From JBFXIE01 sp050176255 (GTDB lineage: Bacteria > Pseudomonadota > Gammaproteobacteria > Burkholderiales > Burkholderiaceae_C): DNA of 64,000 nucleotides. Below the pieces are notes generated by a model. The model was given only the letters and a program-made list of their open reading frames with translations. It ran no database searches and was not told where the DNA came from. The stretch lies in assembly GCF_050176255.1 (NCBI RefSeq), contig NZ_JBFXIE010000004.1, one strand, 5' to 3'. Shown piece by piece: positions 33,985 to 42,626 of the stretch (positions within the stretch are counted from its first letter, which is position 1; every line of letters starts with the position of its first letter). The position numbers were made by a program, and so were the translations under genes.

Positions 33985-34806
33985 CTACGGTTCGTCGGAC
34001 GCCGGCCAGTTCAGCGTGACCGTGCAGCCCGCGCCCAGTGCGGCCTGCGCCTGCACCGTGGCGCCGTGGCGCTGCGCAATCGCCAGGCACAGCGCCAGAC
34101 CTGCGCCGACGCCTTCAAATTCGGATTCGCGGTGCATGCGCTGAAACACGCCAAACAACTGCTGCGCCCGCGCGCCGTCAAAGCCCGCACCGTTGTCCTG
34201 CACGGTGATCTGCACACGGCCCGGCGCCGCCGGCTGCGCCCGCACATGCACACAGGGCTGCGCGGCGCCACGCGAGAACTTCACCGCATTGCCCAGCAAC
34301 TGCGCCAGCAACTGGCCCAGCAGTTCGGCATCGGCCTGCACGGCGGGCATGTCTGAGGGGATGCTCCATCGCACGCGGTCGGCCGCACTGCCCAGCGCCG
34401 CGCGTGCCTGCTGCACGGCAGCGGTCAAGTCTGTGGCCTGGGATCGCAGCGCGACGCGGCGGGCGCGGGCAATGGCCTGCAGGCCGTCGATCATCTGCCC
34501 CATGCGGCGGGCAGACTGCTCCATCGTGGCCAGCATGGCCAACGCCTCGTCCAGTTGCGGCGGCTGCTCCTGCAGCACCTCGCGCACCAGCGCGCCAAAC
34601 GACGTCACATGGCGCAGCGGCGCCCGCAGGTCGTGCGAGACGCCACGCAAAAAGTCCTCCTGCGCGGCGGCCATGTCGCTGATCTGCTGACGCGCCTGGG
34701 CCAGCTCACTGCGCAGCTGCGCCAGGGTATCCGGCCGCAGATCCGCAACTGCCTGTGCATGCGGCCCGGACTGCGGGTCTGCCTGCATCTGAGCCTGGGC
34801 GCTCAT
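33985..34806 (-). CDS. Sensor histidine kinase without visible input domain
   Basis: A 273-residue kinase beginning at the ATG at 34806, four bases after the glmU stop. Residues 1-45 are a short N-terminal tail, followed by a coiled-coil linker. HisKA has the phospho-acceptor His in GVSHDLRAPLRHV, and HATPase has LLGNAVKFSRG, DNGAGFD and GVGAGLALCLAIAQRHGA. There is no membrane segment or sensor domain, so it is probably cytoplasmic and takes input from a partner. No response regulator is next to it. It resembles the output half of phytochrome-type kinases. Confidence 0.9.
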   Translation of the reverse strand: MSAQAQMQADPQSGPHAQAVADLRPDTLAQLRSELAQARQQISDMAAAQEDFLRGVSHDLRAPLRHVTSFGALVREVLQEQPPQLDEALAMLATMEQSARRMGQMIDGLQAIARARRVALRSQATDLTAAVQQARAALGSAADRVRWSIPSDMPAVQADAELLGQLLAQLLGNAVKFSRGAAQPCVHVRAQPAAPGRVQITVQDNGAGFDGARAQQLFGVFQRMHRESEFEGVGAGLALCLAIAQRHGATVQAQAALGAGCTVTLNWPASDEP

Positions 34807-34810
34807 GGGT

Positions 34811-36259
34811 TCAGCCTTTAGCCTGTTTGGTCGGGCGCTTCCAGTCCGCAATGCTCACCTGCCGGCCGCGCGCCACGCCCAGCGCGCCTGCGGGCACTTC
34901 CTTGGTGATGGTGGAGCCGCCCCCCACCGTGGCCCCCGCGCCGATGGTCACGGGCGCCACCAGCACGCAGTTGCTGCCGATGTGCACGTCGGCCTCGATC
35001 ACCGTGCGGTGCTTGTTGGCGCCGTCGTAGTTGGCGGTGATGCTGCCTGCGCCGTAGTTCACACGCTCGCCCACGCTGGCGTCGCCCAGGTAGGCCAGGT
35101 GGTTGGCCTTGGCGCCGTCGGCCAGGGTGGAGTTTTTTACCTCGACGAAGTTGCCGATGTGCACCTCGCGCCCCAGCTGCGCGCCCGGGCGCAGGCGCGC
35201 AAACGGGCCGATCAGCGCACCCTCGCCCACGGCGGCACCCAACTTTTCGCCGTCGATATGGGTGAAGGGGTGGATGACGGCGCCCGCCGCAATGCGCGCG
35301 TTGGCAATGCAGCAGTTGGCGCCAATCTGCACGCCCTCGCCCAGCTCCACAAGGCCAGTGAAGACGCAGTTCACGTCGATGTCCACATCCTGCCCGCAGA
35401 CCAGCTCGCCGCGTGCGCCGCTGCGGGTGTCGGCGCGCAAGTCAAAGCGCGCCGGGTCGGCCAGGCGCACGCCCTGCTCCATCAGGGCCGCGGCCTGGGC
35501 GCGCTGGTGCGCGCGCTCCAGCTCGGCCAGTTGCGCGGGGCTGTTCACGCCGGCCACCTGCAACGCGTCGTCGATGCAGTGGGCCACCACGGGCACGGCA
35601 TCGTGCACGGCCATCGCAACGATGTCGGTCAGGTAGTACTCGCCCTGCGCGTTGTCGTTGGTCAGCCGCGCCAGCCAGCCAGCCAGCCGCTGCGCGGGCA
35701 CGGCCATGATGCCGCTGTAAACCTCACCGATGGCGCGCTCGGCATCGCTGGCGTCCTTGTGCTCCACGATGCGCTGCACCGCGGCGCCATCGGCCGGGCT
35801 TCGCACGATGCGGCCGTAACCCGTGGGGTCGGGCAGGCGCACGGTGAGCAGCGCCAGGCGCTCGTTACCCCCAGCACCTTGGGCGGCATCGACCAGCGCG
35901 CGCAGCGTGTCGGGCCGGGTCAGCGGCACATCGCCCGACAGCACCACAGCCATGCCATCGCCTGCCAGCGCGGGCATCGCCTGCTGCACGGCGTGGCCCG
36001 TGCCCAGCTGCGGCTGCTGGCGCACAAACTGCAGGTCAAAACTGCCTGCAGCCATTGCATAGCCTGCGCAAGCCGCTTCTACTTCTGTAGCACCATGCCC
36101 GGTCACCACCACCACGCGCCGCGCCTGCAGGCTGGCCGCCTGGTCCAGCACATGGTGCAGCAGTGGGCGGCCTGCCAGGCGCTGCAAGACCTTGGGAATG
36201 CGGCTTTTCATGCGCGTGCCTTTGCCCGCGGCCATGATGATGATGTCCAGTGCTGTCAT
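34811..36259 (-). CDS. glmU: Bifunctional UDP-N-acetylglucosamine pyrophosphorylase / glucosamine-1-phosphate N-acetyltransferase
   Basis: A 482-residue enzyme that acetylates glucosamine-1-phosphate and then makes UDP-GlcNAc. The frame is open to 36505, but the family start MTALDIIIMAAGKGTRMKS is at 36259. The N-terminal uridyltransferase has LAAGKGTRM-type MAAGKGTRM, QLGTGHAVQQA and VLSGDVPL. The C-terminal half is a left-handed beta helix of hexapeptide repeats, including GPFARLRPGAQLG, GNFVEVKNSTLADGAKANHL and NYDGANKH. It is somewhat longer than the usual ~456 residues. With glmS 5 kb away, two steps of the UDP-GlcNAc route are encoded close together. Confidence 0.96.
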   Translation of the reverse strand: MTALDIIIMAAGKGTRMKSRIPKVLQRLAGRPLLHHVLDQAASLQARRVVVVTGHGATEVEAACAGYAMAAGSFDLQFVRQQPQLGTGHAVQQAMPALAGDGMAVVLSGDVPLTRPDTLRALVDAAQGAGGNERLALLTVRLPDPTGYGRIVRSPADGAAVQRIVEHKDASDAERAIGEVYSGIMAVPAQRLAGWLARLTNDNAQGEYYLTDIVAMAVHDAVPVVAHCIDDALQVAGVNSPAQLAELERAHQRAQAAALMEQGVRLADPARFDLRADTRSGARGELVCGQDVDIDVNCVFTGLVELGEGVQIGANCCIANARIAAGAVIHPFTHIDGEKLGAAVGEGALIGPFARLRPGAQLGREVHIGNFVEVKNSTLADGAKANHLAYLGDASVGERVNYGAGSITANYDGANKHRTVIEADVHIGSNCVLVAPVTIGAGATVGGGSTITKEVPAGALGVARGRQVSIADWKRPTKQAKG

Positions 36260-36528
36260 GGGGTGTGAGTTGGATGGAGTGGGGTTGTGCCGTGCCTGCG
36301 CGGCCTGTGCAGGCCAGTCAGCCGCCATTATCTGGCGCCACGAACCGCCCTCGCCCGACAGACCGCACCGGCCCGCCCGGCGCAGCGCGGCAGGCCGTCT
36401 GACAAAAATCAAGGCTTGCGCAAATAGCCGCAGCGGCCAGGGCAAGGCCCGCGAACTGTCATATGCGCGCAGACCGGCCACGGCAGTCTTTGGCGTACCC
36501 CGCAACAGACAACGACAGGAACAACCGC

Positions 36529-36957
36529 ATGCCCTTCATGCCCTGGACCCCTGAACTGGAGCTTGGCCTGCCCGAGATCGATGACCAGCATCGCCAGTTG
36601 GTCGCACTGACCAACGCGCTGCACGACGAACTGAGCGGCGCCAGCCCGCGCCGCAGCGCGGTGGGCGAGATTCTGGAAGGCCTGGTGGACTACACGCACA
36701 ACCACTTCATCGTGGAAGAGGTGCTATTCCAGCAGCACCATTACGCCGAGGCGCCGGCGCACCAGGCAGAGCACGACGGCTTCACCCGCAAGGCCCTGGA
36801 TCTGCTGATGCGCTTCGACGACGGGCAGGAGGTCACCCTGGAGGCGCTGGAGTTTCTCAAGCAATGGCTGGTGCACCACATCTGCAAAGTGGACCGCGCG
36901 TACCTGCCGTTCATGCGCGAGGCGCTGCAAGCGCAGCACGCCGCGGCACTCGCCTGA
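36529..36957 (+). CDS. Bacteriohemerythrin
   Basis: A 142-residue single-domain oxygen-binding protein. AGGA lies upstream of the ATG at 36529. All di-iron ligands are visible at canonical spacing: His21 in DDQHRQL, His59 and Glu63 in HNHFIVEE, His78 and His82 in HQAEH, His117 and Asp122 in HHICKVDRAYL. It probably stores or delivers O2, or senses it, in the cytoplasm. It is a stand-alone gene, convergent with tyrS. Confidence 0.93.
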   Translation: MPFMPWTPELELGLPEIDDQHRQLVALTNALHDELSGASPRRSAVGEILEGLVDYTHNHFIVEEVLFQQHHYAEAPAHQAEHDGFTRKALDLLMRFDDGQEVTLEALEFLKQWLVHHICKVDRAYLPFMREALQAQHAAALA

Positions 36958-37017
36958 GGCAGGCACAAAACCGTCACAGCGCACCGTGGCTGCTTCAAGC
37001 CGCAGCGCCAATCAGGA

Positions 37018-38250
37018 TCACGCCAGCGTCACGCGTGCAAACTTGCGTTTGCCCACCTGCACCACGTAAGTGCCCGCGTCCAGCTTCAAGCCGCGATCGC
37101 TGACCACGCTGCCATCCACCCGCACGCCGCCGCCATCGATCAGGCGATTGGCCTCGCTGGTCGACGGCGCCAGGTTGGCCTGTTTCAGCAAGGCGCCAAT
37201 GCCCAGCGGCACGCCAGACAGTGCCACCTCGGGAATCTCATCGGGCACACCGCCCTTGCTGCGGTTGATGAAGTCCACTTCCGCCGCATCGGCGGCGGCC
37301 GCACTGTGAAAGCGCGTGGTTATCTCCTTGGCCAGCATCACCTTGGCGTCCTTGGGGTTGCGCCCTGCCTCCACGTCGGCCTTCAGTGCGGCAATCTCGG
37401 CCAGGCTCTTGAACGACAGCAGGGTGTACCAGTCCCACATCAGCGTGTCGCTGATCGACAGCACCTTGGCAAACATGGTGTTGGCGTCTTCGGTGATGCC
37501 GATGTAGTTGTTCTTGGACTTGGACATCTTGTCCACCCCGTCCAGGCCAACGAGCAGCGGCATGGTGAGCACGCACTGAGGCTCCTGCCCCCATTCCTGC
37601 TGCAGATGACGGCCCATCAGCAGGTTGAACTTCTGATCGGTGCCGCCCAGCTCCAGATCCGACTTGAGCGCCACCGAGTCATAGCCCTGCAGCAGCGGGT
37701 ACAAAAATTCGTGCAGGCTGATGGAGCTGCCGTCGGTGAAGCGCTGGTGGAAGTCGTTGCGCTCCATCATGCGCGCCACGGTGTATTTGGCCGACAGCTC
37801 GATCATGCCGCGCGCGCCCAACCGTTCGCACCACTCGCTGTTGTAGCGGACCTCGGTGCGCGCCGGATCCAGCACCCGCGCAGCCTGGGTGTAATAGGTC
37901 TCGGCATTCAGCTTGATCTGCTCGGCGCTAAGGGGCGGCCGCGTGCTGTTGCGCCCCGAAGGGTCGCCGATCAAAGTGGTGAAGTCGCCTATCAGAAAAA
38001 TCACCTGGTGGCCCAGCTCCTGCAACTGGCGCATTTTGTTCAGCACCACCGTATGGCCCAGGTGGATGTCGGGCGCCGTCGGGTCCAGTCCCAGCTTGAT
38101 GCGCAGCGGCTGGCCAGTAGCCTCGGAGCGCGCCAATTTTTGCGCCCATTCCTCATGGGGCAACAGTTCCTCGACACCGCGCAGTGAAACTTCCAATGCC
38201 CGGCCTACGCTATCAGTGACCGGGAATTTTGTAACAACAGATTGATTCAT
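37018..38250 (-). CDS. tyrS: Tyrosyl-tRNA synthetase
   Basis: A 410-residue class I synthetase charging tRNA-Tyr. The start is at 38250 (MNQSVVTKF). The HIGH-like motif is DIHLGHT, and KMSKS occurs intact in DGVDKMSKSKNN. LELGGTDQKFNLLMGR is the tyrosine-site loop of the TyrS2-type enzymes common in betaproteobacteria. A C-terminal S4 RNA-binding domain closes it (ANRLIDGGGVRVDG). It is divergent from the M23 peptidase gene. Confidence 0.97.
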   Translation of the reverse strand: MNQSVVTKFPVTDSVGRALEVSLRGVEELLPHEEWAQKLARSEATGQPLRIKLGLDPTAPDIHLGHTVVLNKMRQLQELGHQVIFLIGDFTTLIGDPSGRNSTRPPLSAEQIKLNAETYYTQAARVLDPARTEVRYNSEWCERLGARGMIELSAKYTVARMMERNDFHQRFTDGSSISLHEFLYPLLQGYDSVALKSDLELGGTDQKFNLLMGRHLQQEWGQEPQCVLTMPLLVGLDGVDKMSKSKNNYIGITEDANTMFAKVLSISDTLMWDWYTLLSFKSLAEIAALKADVEAGRNPKDAKVMLAKEITTRFHSAAAADAAEVDFINRSKGGVPDEIPEVALSGVPLGIGALLKQANLAPSTSEANRLIDGGGVRVDGSVVSDRGLKLDAGTYVVQVGKRKFARVTLA

Positions 38251-38287
38251 AAGGGTTTTTTTGGGGTGCCTGTCCAACCCCGGAGGC

Positions 38288-38293
38288 TATACT
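38288..38293 (+). promoter_or_regulatory. Possible -10 element for the M23 peptidase gene
   Basis: TATACT lies 155 bases before the TTG start in the tyrS/M23 divergent gap. No convincing -35 hexamer stands at 16-18 bases, so this is weak. Confidence 0.25.
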
Positions 38294-38447
38294 TCGCCGC
38301 ACTTCAAGCGGTGGATTCTAGTGGGCTGCTTGCCCGCCGGGTTTCGACCCATTTTTGCCGCGTAACGACATTCCTGATGCTTCTTGCCCTTGAGCCCCAC
38401 GTAGCGGGCGCATCGGGCCCGCAAGCACCTAGCCTGGGGTAAGACTT

Positions 38448-39815
38448 TTGAACAACGGCTTCACAACCGCATGCCTGCTTTTGCTCAGCCAAATCAGGCA
38501 ATCTGCCCAAAAACATCCTCAACGCATCACCGCCGCCGTGGCAGCCCTGCTGCTGACCGGCGGCGGCGGCGCTTTCGCCGTGGCATCTCTTGCACCTGAT
38601 CCGGCAGACCTGCCCGTGCGCACCGTGACGCAATCGGTGCAGTCGCTGGCTGGTGACGAGCAACTGTCCACTTTGTCGGACATCCCGCTGTATTCGCTGT
38701 ACCGCTCCGACGTCACGCGCAGCGCAGACACGGCCGAAAGCATCCTGCAACGCCTGGGCGTTGCCGATCCGGCGGCCTCGGCCTTTTTGCGCCGGGACAA
38801 CCATGTGCGCCAGCAAATGCTGGGCCGCTCGGGCCGCTCAGTCACCGCCGAGACGACCGACGATCACCGCCTGCAACGCCTGACGGCACGCTGGGCCACG
38901 GAAGACAGCGATCACTTCAACCGCCTGGTGGTCGAGCGCGGCGCCGACGGCAGCTTCAGCTCCCGCATCGAAACCGCGCCGCTGACCGTGGGCAACCGCC
39001 TGGCGGGCGGCATCATTCGCAGCTCGCTGTTCGCAGCCACCGACGCGGCCGGCATCCCCGACGCCGTGGCCACGCAATTGGCCGAGGTGTTCTCGGGCGA
39101 CATCGACTTTCGCCGCGCGCTGCGCAAGGACGACCGCTTCTCGGTGGTCTACGAAACCCTGGAGGCCGACGGCGAGCCCCTGCGCAGCGGCCGCGTGCTG
39201 AGCGCCGAGTTCCACAACGCAGGCAAGACCTACAGCGCCGTGTGGTTCCAGGAGCCTGGCGCCGCCAAGGGCTCTTACTACACGCTGGATGGCCAAAGCA
39301 TGCGCCGCGCCTACCTCAGCTCGCCGGTCGAGTTCTCCCGCGTGTCCAGCGGCTTCGCCATGCGCTTTCACCCGGTGCACAAAACCTGGCGCGCCCACCT
39401 GGGCACCGACTTCGCTGCCCCCACAGGCACGGCGGTGCGCACCGTGGGCGACGGTGTGGTGGACTTTGCAGGCGTACAAAACGGCTTTGGCAACGTCATC
39501 TACATCAAGCACCGCAACAGCCAGCATGTCACCGTGTATGCGCACCTGAGCCGCATGGATGTGCGCAAGGGCGAAACCGTGGAGCAGGGGCAAAAGATTG
39601 GCGCCGTGGGTGCAACCGGCTGGGCCACGGGCCCTCACCTGCACTTTGAGTTCCGCGTCAACGGCGAGCACCAGGATCCCATGATCATCGCCCGCCAAAG
39701 CGAGGCCGCTCAGCCCGTGTCTGCTGCGGCGCGCGCGCAGTTCAACCGCCTGGCATCCAGCATGCGCGTTCAACTGTCGTCTGCCGAACAAATCATGCAG
39801 GCCAGCGCCCAGTAA
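38448..39815 (+). CDS. M23 family zinc metallopeptidase (peptidoglycan endopeptidase)
   Basis: A 455-residue protein, TTG start with GGGGT seven bases upstream and no nearby in-frame ATG. A hydrophobic segment at residues 28-47 anchors or exports it. A long helical region with an OapA/LysM-like domain follows (residues 75-250). The peptidase domain has the zinc ligands H317-x3-D321 in HLGTDFAAPTG and H397-x-H399 in GPHLHFEF. It should cut peptide cross-links in the periplasm, as MepM does. The next gene, anmK, recycles anhydro-muramic acid, so the two may form a wall-recycling unit. Confidence 0.92.
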   Translation: MNNGFTTACLLLLSQIRQSAQKHPQRITAAVAALLLTGGGGAFAVASLAPDPADLPVRTVTQSVQSLAGDEQLSTLSDIPLYSLYRSDVTRSADTAESILQRLGVADPAASAFLRRDNHVRQQMLGRSGRSVTAETTDDHRLQRLTARWATEDSDHFNRLVVERGADGSFSSRIETAPLTVGNRLAGGIIRSSLFAATDAAGIPDAVATQLAEVFSGDIDFRRALRKDDRFSVVYETLEADGEPLRSGRVLSAEFHNAGKTYSAVWFQEPGAAKGSYYTLDGQSMRRAYLSSPVEFSRVSSGFAMRFHPVHKTWRAHLGTDFAAPTGTAVRTVGDGVVDFAGVQNGFGNVIYIKHRNSQHVTVYAHLSRMDVRKGETVEQGQKIGAVGATGWATGPHLHFEFRVNGEHQDPMIIARQSEAAQPVSAAARAQFNRLASSMRVQLSSAEQIMQASAQ

Positions 39816-39875
39816 TCTGCGCTGGTCATCCCGCACAGCCAACAACTGGCCCCACACGCGCCCAGACAAGTCCCG

Positions 39876-40997
39876 ATGAACAGCCAGGCGCAGTGGTATG
39901 TGGGCCTGATGTCGGGCACTTCGTTGGATGGAGTGGACGGCGTTCTGGCGCGGTTTTCCGGGTCAAAATGCTCCGTAGCCCAGCACTCATCAGCGCCGCT
40001 TGCTCCTGATTTAAAAGCTGAGCTGCTCGCCCTCAATACCAGCGGCAGCAACGAACTGCACCGCGCGGCGCTGGCCGCCAACGCCCTGGCGCGCATCTAC
40101 GCCCAGGTGGTTCAGCGCCTGCTGGCCCAGGCGGGGCTTGCGCCTGCAGCGGTGCATGCCATCGGGGCACACGGACAAACCGTGCGCCATCAGCCCGGCG
40201 CTTTTGACGGCACGGGCTACACACTTCAGCTGAACAACCCCGCCCTGCTGGCCGAATGCACCGGCATTACCGTAGTGGCGGACTTTCGCAGTCGCGACGT
40301 TGCCGCCGGCGGGCAGGGGGCGCCGCTAGTACCGGCCTTCCATCAAGGCGTCTTTGGCCAGCCGGGGCGCACGGTGGCGGTGCTGAATCTGGGCGGCATC
40401 TCCAATGTCAGCATTCTGCGCGGTGATGGCAGTGTGCTGGGCTTCGACTGCGGCCCGGCCAACGCCCTGATGGATCATTGGTGCGAGCGCCACACCGGCC
40501 AGCCCTACGATGACAACGGCGCCTGGGCTCGCAGCGGCCAGCCCATCACAGAGCTGCTGCAACGCATGCTGGCCGAGCCCTTCCTGGCTCTGGCCCCACC
40601 CAAAAGCACAGGGCGCGACCTGTTCAACCCCGACTGGCTTGCCCAGCACCTGAACGCCGCCGCAGTCCATGCCCGTGCGCAGGATGTGCAGGCCACGCTG
40701 TGCGAGCTGACCGCCCGCAGTTGCGCGCAGGACTTGACGCGGCATGCGCCGGAGTGCGACTTGCTCATCGTCTGCGGTGGAGGTGCGCTCAACACCCACC
40801 TGATGGAGCGCTTGCAGGCACTACTGCCGGGCGTGCGCGTCGAGGGCTCGCAGCGCCACGGCCTGCCCCCGTTGCAGGTGGAGGCAGCGGCCTTTGCCTG
40901 GCTGGCGCGCCAATGCATGACAGGCGCCACCGCCAGCCTGCCCAGCGTGACCGGCGCACGCGGCGCACGCGTACTGGGTGCCATCTACCCAGCCTGA
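39876..40997 (+). CDS. anmK: Anhydro-N-acetylmuramic acid kinase
   Basis: A 373-residue kinase that opens and phosphorylates anhydro-MurNAc during peptidoglycan recycling, in the cytoplasm. The N-terminal phosphate-binding motif is GLMSGTSLDGVD. Further motifs are AIGAHGQTVRH, VADFRSRDVAAGGQGAPLVP, NLGGISNVSIL and LIVCGGGALNTHLM. It lies 60 bp after the M23 peptidase on the same strand. Residues 30-45 (SKCSVAQHSSAPLAP) are encoded by DNA that weakly resembles the dispersed repeat described elsewhere in this annotation. Confidence 0.95.
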   Translation: MNSQAQWYVGLMSGTSLDGVDGVLARFSGSKCSVAQHSSAPLAPDLKAELLALNTSGSNELHRAALAANALARIYAQVVQRLLAQAGLAPAAVHAIGAHGQTVRHQPGAFDGTGYTLQLNNPALLAECTGITVVADFRSRDVAAGGQGAPLVPAFHQGVFGQPGRTVAVLNLGGISNVSILRGDGSVLGFDCGPANALMDHWCERHTGQPYDDNGAWARSGQPITELLQRMLAEPFLALAPPKSTGRDLFNPDWLAQHLNAAAVHARAQDVQATLCELTARSCAQDLTRHAPECDLLIVCGGGALNTHLMERLQALLPGVRVEGSQRHGLPPLQVEAAAFAWLARQCMTGATASLPSVTGARGARVLGAIYPA

Positions 40998-41021
40998 GCG
41001 TGATCCAGTCTGCCCATGAAA

Positions 41022-41041
41022 AAACCGCCCGAAGGCGGTTT
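41022..41041. terminator. Bidirectional terminator between anmK and erpA
   Basis: AAACCGCC / GGCGGTTT stem with a CGAA loop between the convergent genes. Read leftward, it is followed by TTTTTT and serves erpA well; read rightward it has TTTCTTG and can serve anmK. Confidence 0.9.
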
Positions 41042-41062
41042 CTTGCACAAGGCGACCGGCGA

Positions 41063-41437
41063 TTACTGATCCTGAACCGAGAAGCTGGAACCGCAGCCGC
41101 AGGTGGTTGTGGCGTTGGGGTTTTTGATGACGAACTGCGCGCCCTGCAGGTCTTCCTTGTAGTCAATCTCGGCGCCCACCAGGTACTGGTAGCTCATGGC
41201 GTCAATGAGCAGGGAGACACCATTTTTGGTCATCGTGGTGTCGTCCTCGTTGGTGATCTCGTCGAACGTGAAACCATACTGAAAACCAGAGCAGCCCCCG
41301 CCCTGGACAAAAACCCGCAGCTTCAGGTCGGGGTTGCCCTCTTCGGCAATCAGGTCGGCCACCTTGGCAGCTGCGCTGTCGGTAAACAGGATGGGAGAAG
41401 GCATTTCAGTGTGGATATTCTCGGCAACGGCGCTCAT
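41063..41437 (-). CDS. erpA: Iron-sulfur cluster insertion protein ErpA
   Basis: A 124-residue A-type carrier that delivers [Fe-S] clusters to apo-proteins. The three conserved cysteines are present: Cys49 in GGGCSGFQYGF, and Cys113 and Cys115 in TTCGCGSSF. The N-terminal extension and ILFTDSAAAKVADLI agree with betaproteobacterial ErpA rather than IscA. It lies 200 bp downstream of rpsI but separated from it by a terminator, so it has its own promoter. Confidence 0.95.
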   Translation of the reverse strand: MSAVAENIHTEMPSPILFTDSAAAKVADLIAEEGNPDLKLRVFVQGGGCSGFQYGFTFDEITNEDDTTMTKNGVSLLIDAMSYQYLVGAEIDYKEDLQGAQFVIKNPNATTTCGCGSSFSVQDQ

Positions 41438-41588
41438 GCAGGGCTCCTTGAGTCAGATTTTGTGGCTGATGGTAAGACAAAGCCCTGCTTGCCAGCACCC
41501 GGCGCCGGTTTGACGCCAATTGCAGTGTGGGCTTTTGCTTGCAAGGCGCAGCGGCCTGGCGGTGCAGTCCAAAGCCGGTCGCGAAAAA

Positions 41589-41615
41589 CAAAAACCGCCA
41601 CGAAGGCGGTTTTTG
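41589..41615 (-). terminator. Terminator of the rplM-rpsI operon
   Basis: A perfect 11-bp stem (CAAAAACCGCC / GGCGGTTTTTG) with a five-base loop lies 23 bases after the rpsI stop, with a T-rich run on the minus strand (GGCGGTTTTTGTTTTTC). Confidence 0.92.
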
Positions 41616-41637
41616 TTGCCGTGCAAGTGCTGCCAGC

Positions 41638-42030
41638 TTAACGCTTCGAGAACTGCTTGGCGCGGCGTGCGGAGTGCAGACCGACCTTCTTACGCTCGAC
41701 CTCACGGGCATCGCGGGTCACGAAACCGGCTTGGCTCAGCGCGGACTTCAGCGTTGCGTCGTAATCGATCAGGGCGCGGGTAATGCCGTGGCGGGTTGCG
41801 CCCGCCTGGCCGGACTCACCACCGCCGTGCACGTTGACCTGGATGTCGAAGGTTTCGACATGGTTCGTGAGCACCAGCGGCTGCTTGGCGATCATGATGG
41901 AAGTCTCGCGGCCGAAGTACTGCTGAATGTCTTTGCCATTCACAGTGATCTTGCCGGAACCCTTCTTCAGAAACACGCGGGCGACGCTGGACTTGCGACG
42001 GCCGGTGCCATTGTTCCATTCACCAATCAT
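41638..42030 (-). CDS. rpsI: 30S ribosomal protein S9
   Basis: A 130-residue ribosomal protein, with the standard length and motifs: GTGRRKSSVARVFLKKGSGKITVN, VHGGGESGQAGATRHGITRAL, and the basic tail RRAKQFSKR that reaches the P-site tRNA. It follows rplM by 11 bases in the conserved order rplM-rpsI. Confidence 0.98.
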   Translation of the reverse strand: MIGEWNNGTGRRKSSVARVFLKKGSGKITVNGKDIQQYFGRETSIMIAKQPLVLTNHVETFDIQVNVHGGGESGQAGATRHGITRALIDYDATLKSALSQAGFVTRDAREVERKKVGLHSARRAKQFSKR

Positions 42031-42041
42031 CTCAAGACTCC

Positions 42042-42473
42042 TTAGATTTCCAGCGCCTTGGGCTGCTGTGCGGTGTGGGGATGCTCAGCACCGCCATAGA
42101 CCTTGAGCTTCTTGATCATGGCGTAGCCCAGGGGACCCTTGGGCAGCATGCCCTTGACAGCCTTTTCCAGGGCGCGGCCAGGGTGCTTGGCCTGCATGTC
42201 GCGGAAGTTGGTGGCCGTGATGCCGCCGGGATAGCCGGAGTGACGGTAGTACACCTTGTCCAGGGACTTGGTGCCGGTCACCTTGAGCTTGGAGGCGTTG
42301 ATGATGACGATGTAGTCACCGGTATCGACGTGAGGCGTGTAAATGGCTTTGTGTTTGCCGCGCAAACGGAGAGCAACTTCGCTGGCTACTCGTCCGAGGA
42401 CCTTGTCGGTCGCGTCAATCACAAACCACTCGTGCACGACCTCAGCGGGCTTTGCGCTGAAAGTAGTAGTCAT
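42042..42473 (-). CDS. rplM: 50S ribosomal protein L13
   Basis: A 143-residue ribosomal protein. The ATG at 42473 gives MTTTFSAKPAEVVHEWFVIDA, with AGAGAG upstream; the longer open frame has no support. DTGDYIVIINASKLKVTGTK, YYRHSGYPGGI and GMLPKGPLG are family motifs. It is the first gene of the rplM-rpsI pair. Confidence 0.98.
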   Translation of the reverse strand: MTTTFSAKPAEVVHEWFVIDATDKVLGRVASEVALRLRGKHKAIYTPHVDTGDYIVIINASKLKVTGTKSLDKVYYRHSGYPGGITATNFRDMQAKHPGRALEKAVKGMLPKGPLGYAMIKKLKVYGGAEHPHTAQQPKALEI

Positions 42474-42626
42474 GAGTTTCTCTCTGGAAGAGGAAGGTTT
42501 GGGGCGGTCCTTTTCCACGGTCGGTGCTTTTCTGGTGAAAGCCTCTTAGGTGGGAGCATGCCTCGCCGCGGGACCCGTAAATCGCTGCGAAGCCCGCCAT
42601 TATACGAACTTCGGCTCCGGGCGCCA

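Noticed and set aside
36050..36115. Stretch in glmU resembling the dispersed repeat (CTGCAGCC, CAAGC and CTGTAGC)
   Set aside because: The invariant eight-base spacing between the two core parts is not kept, and the encoded residues fit glmU. Not counted as a copy.
39964..40012. anmK segment with AGCCC and TCAGCG at repeat-like spacing
   Set aside because: Only about half of the consensus is present, and the protein has no extra length there; it may be a very old copy or chance.
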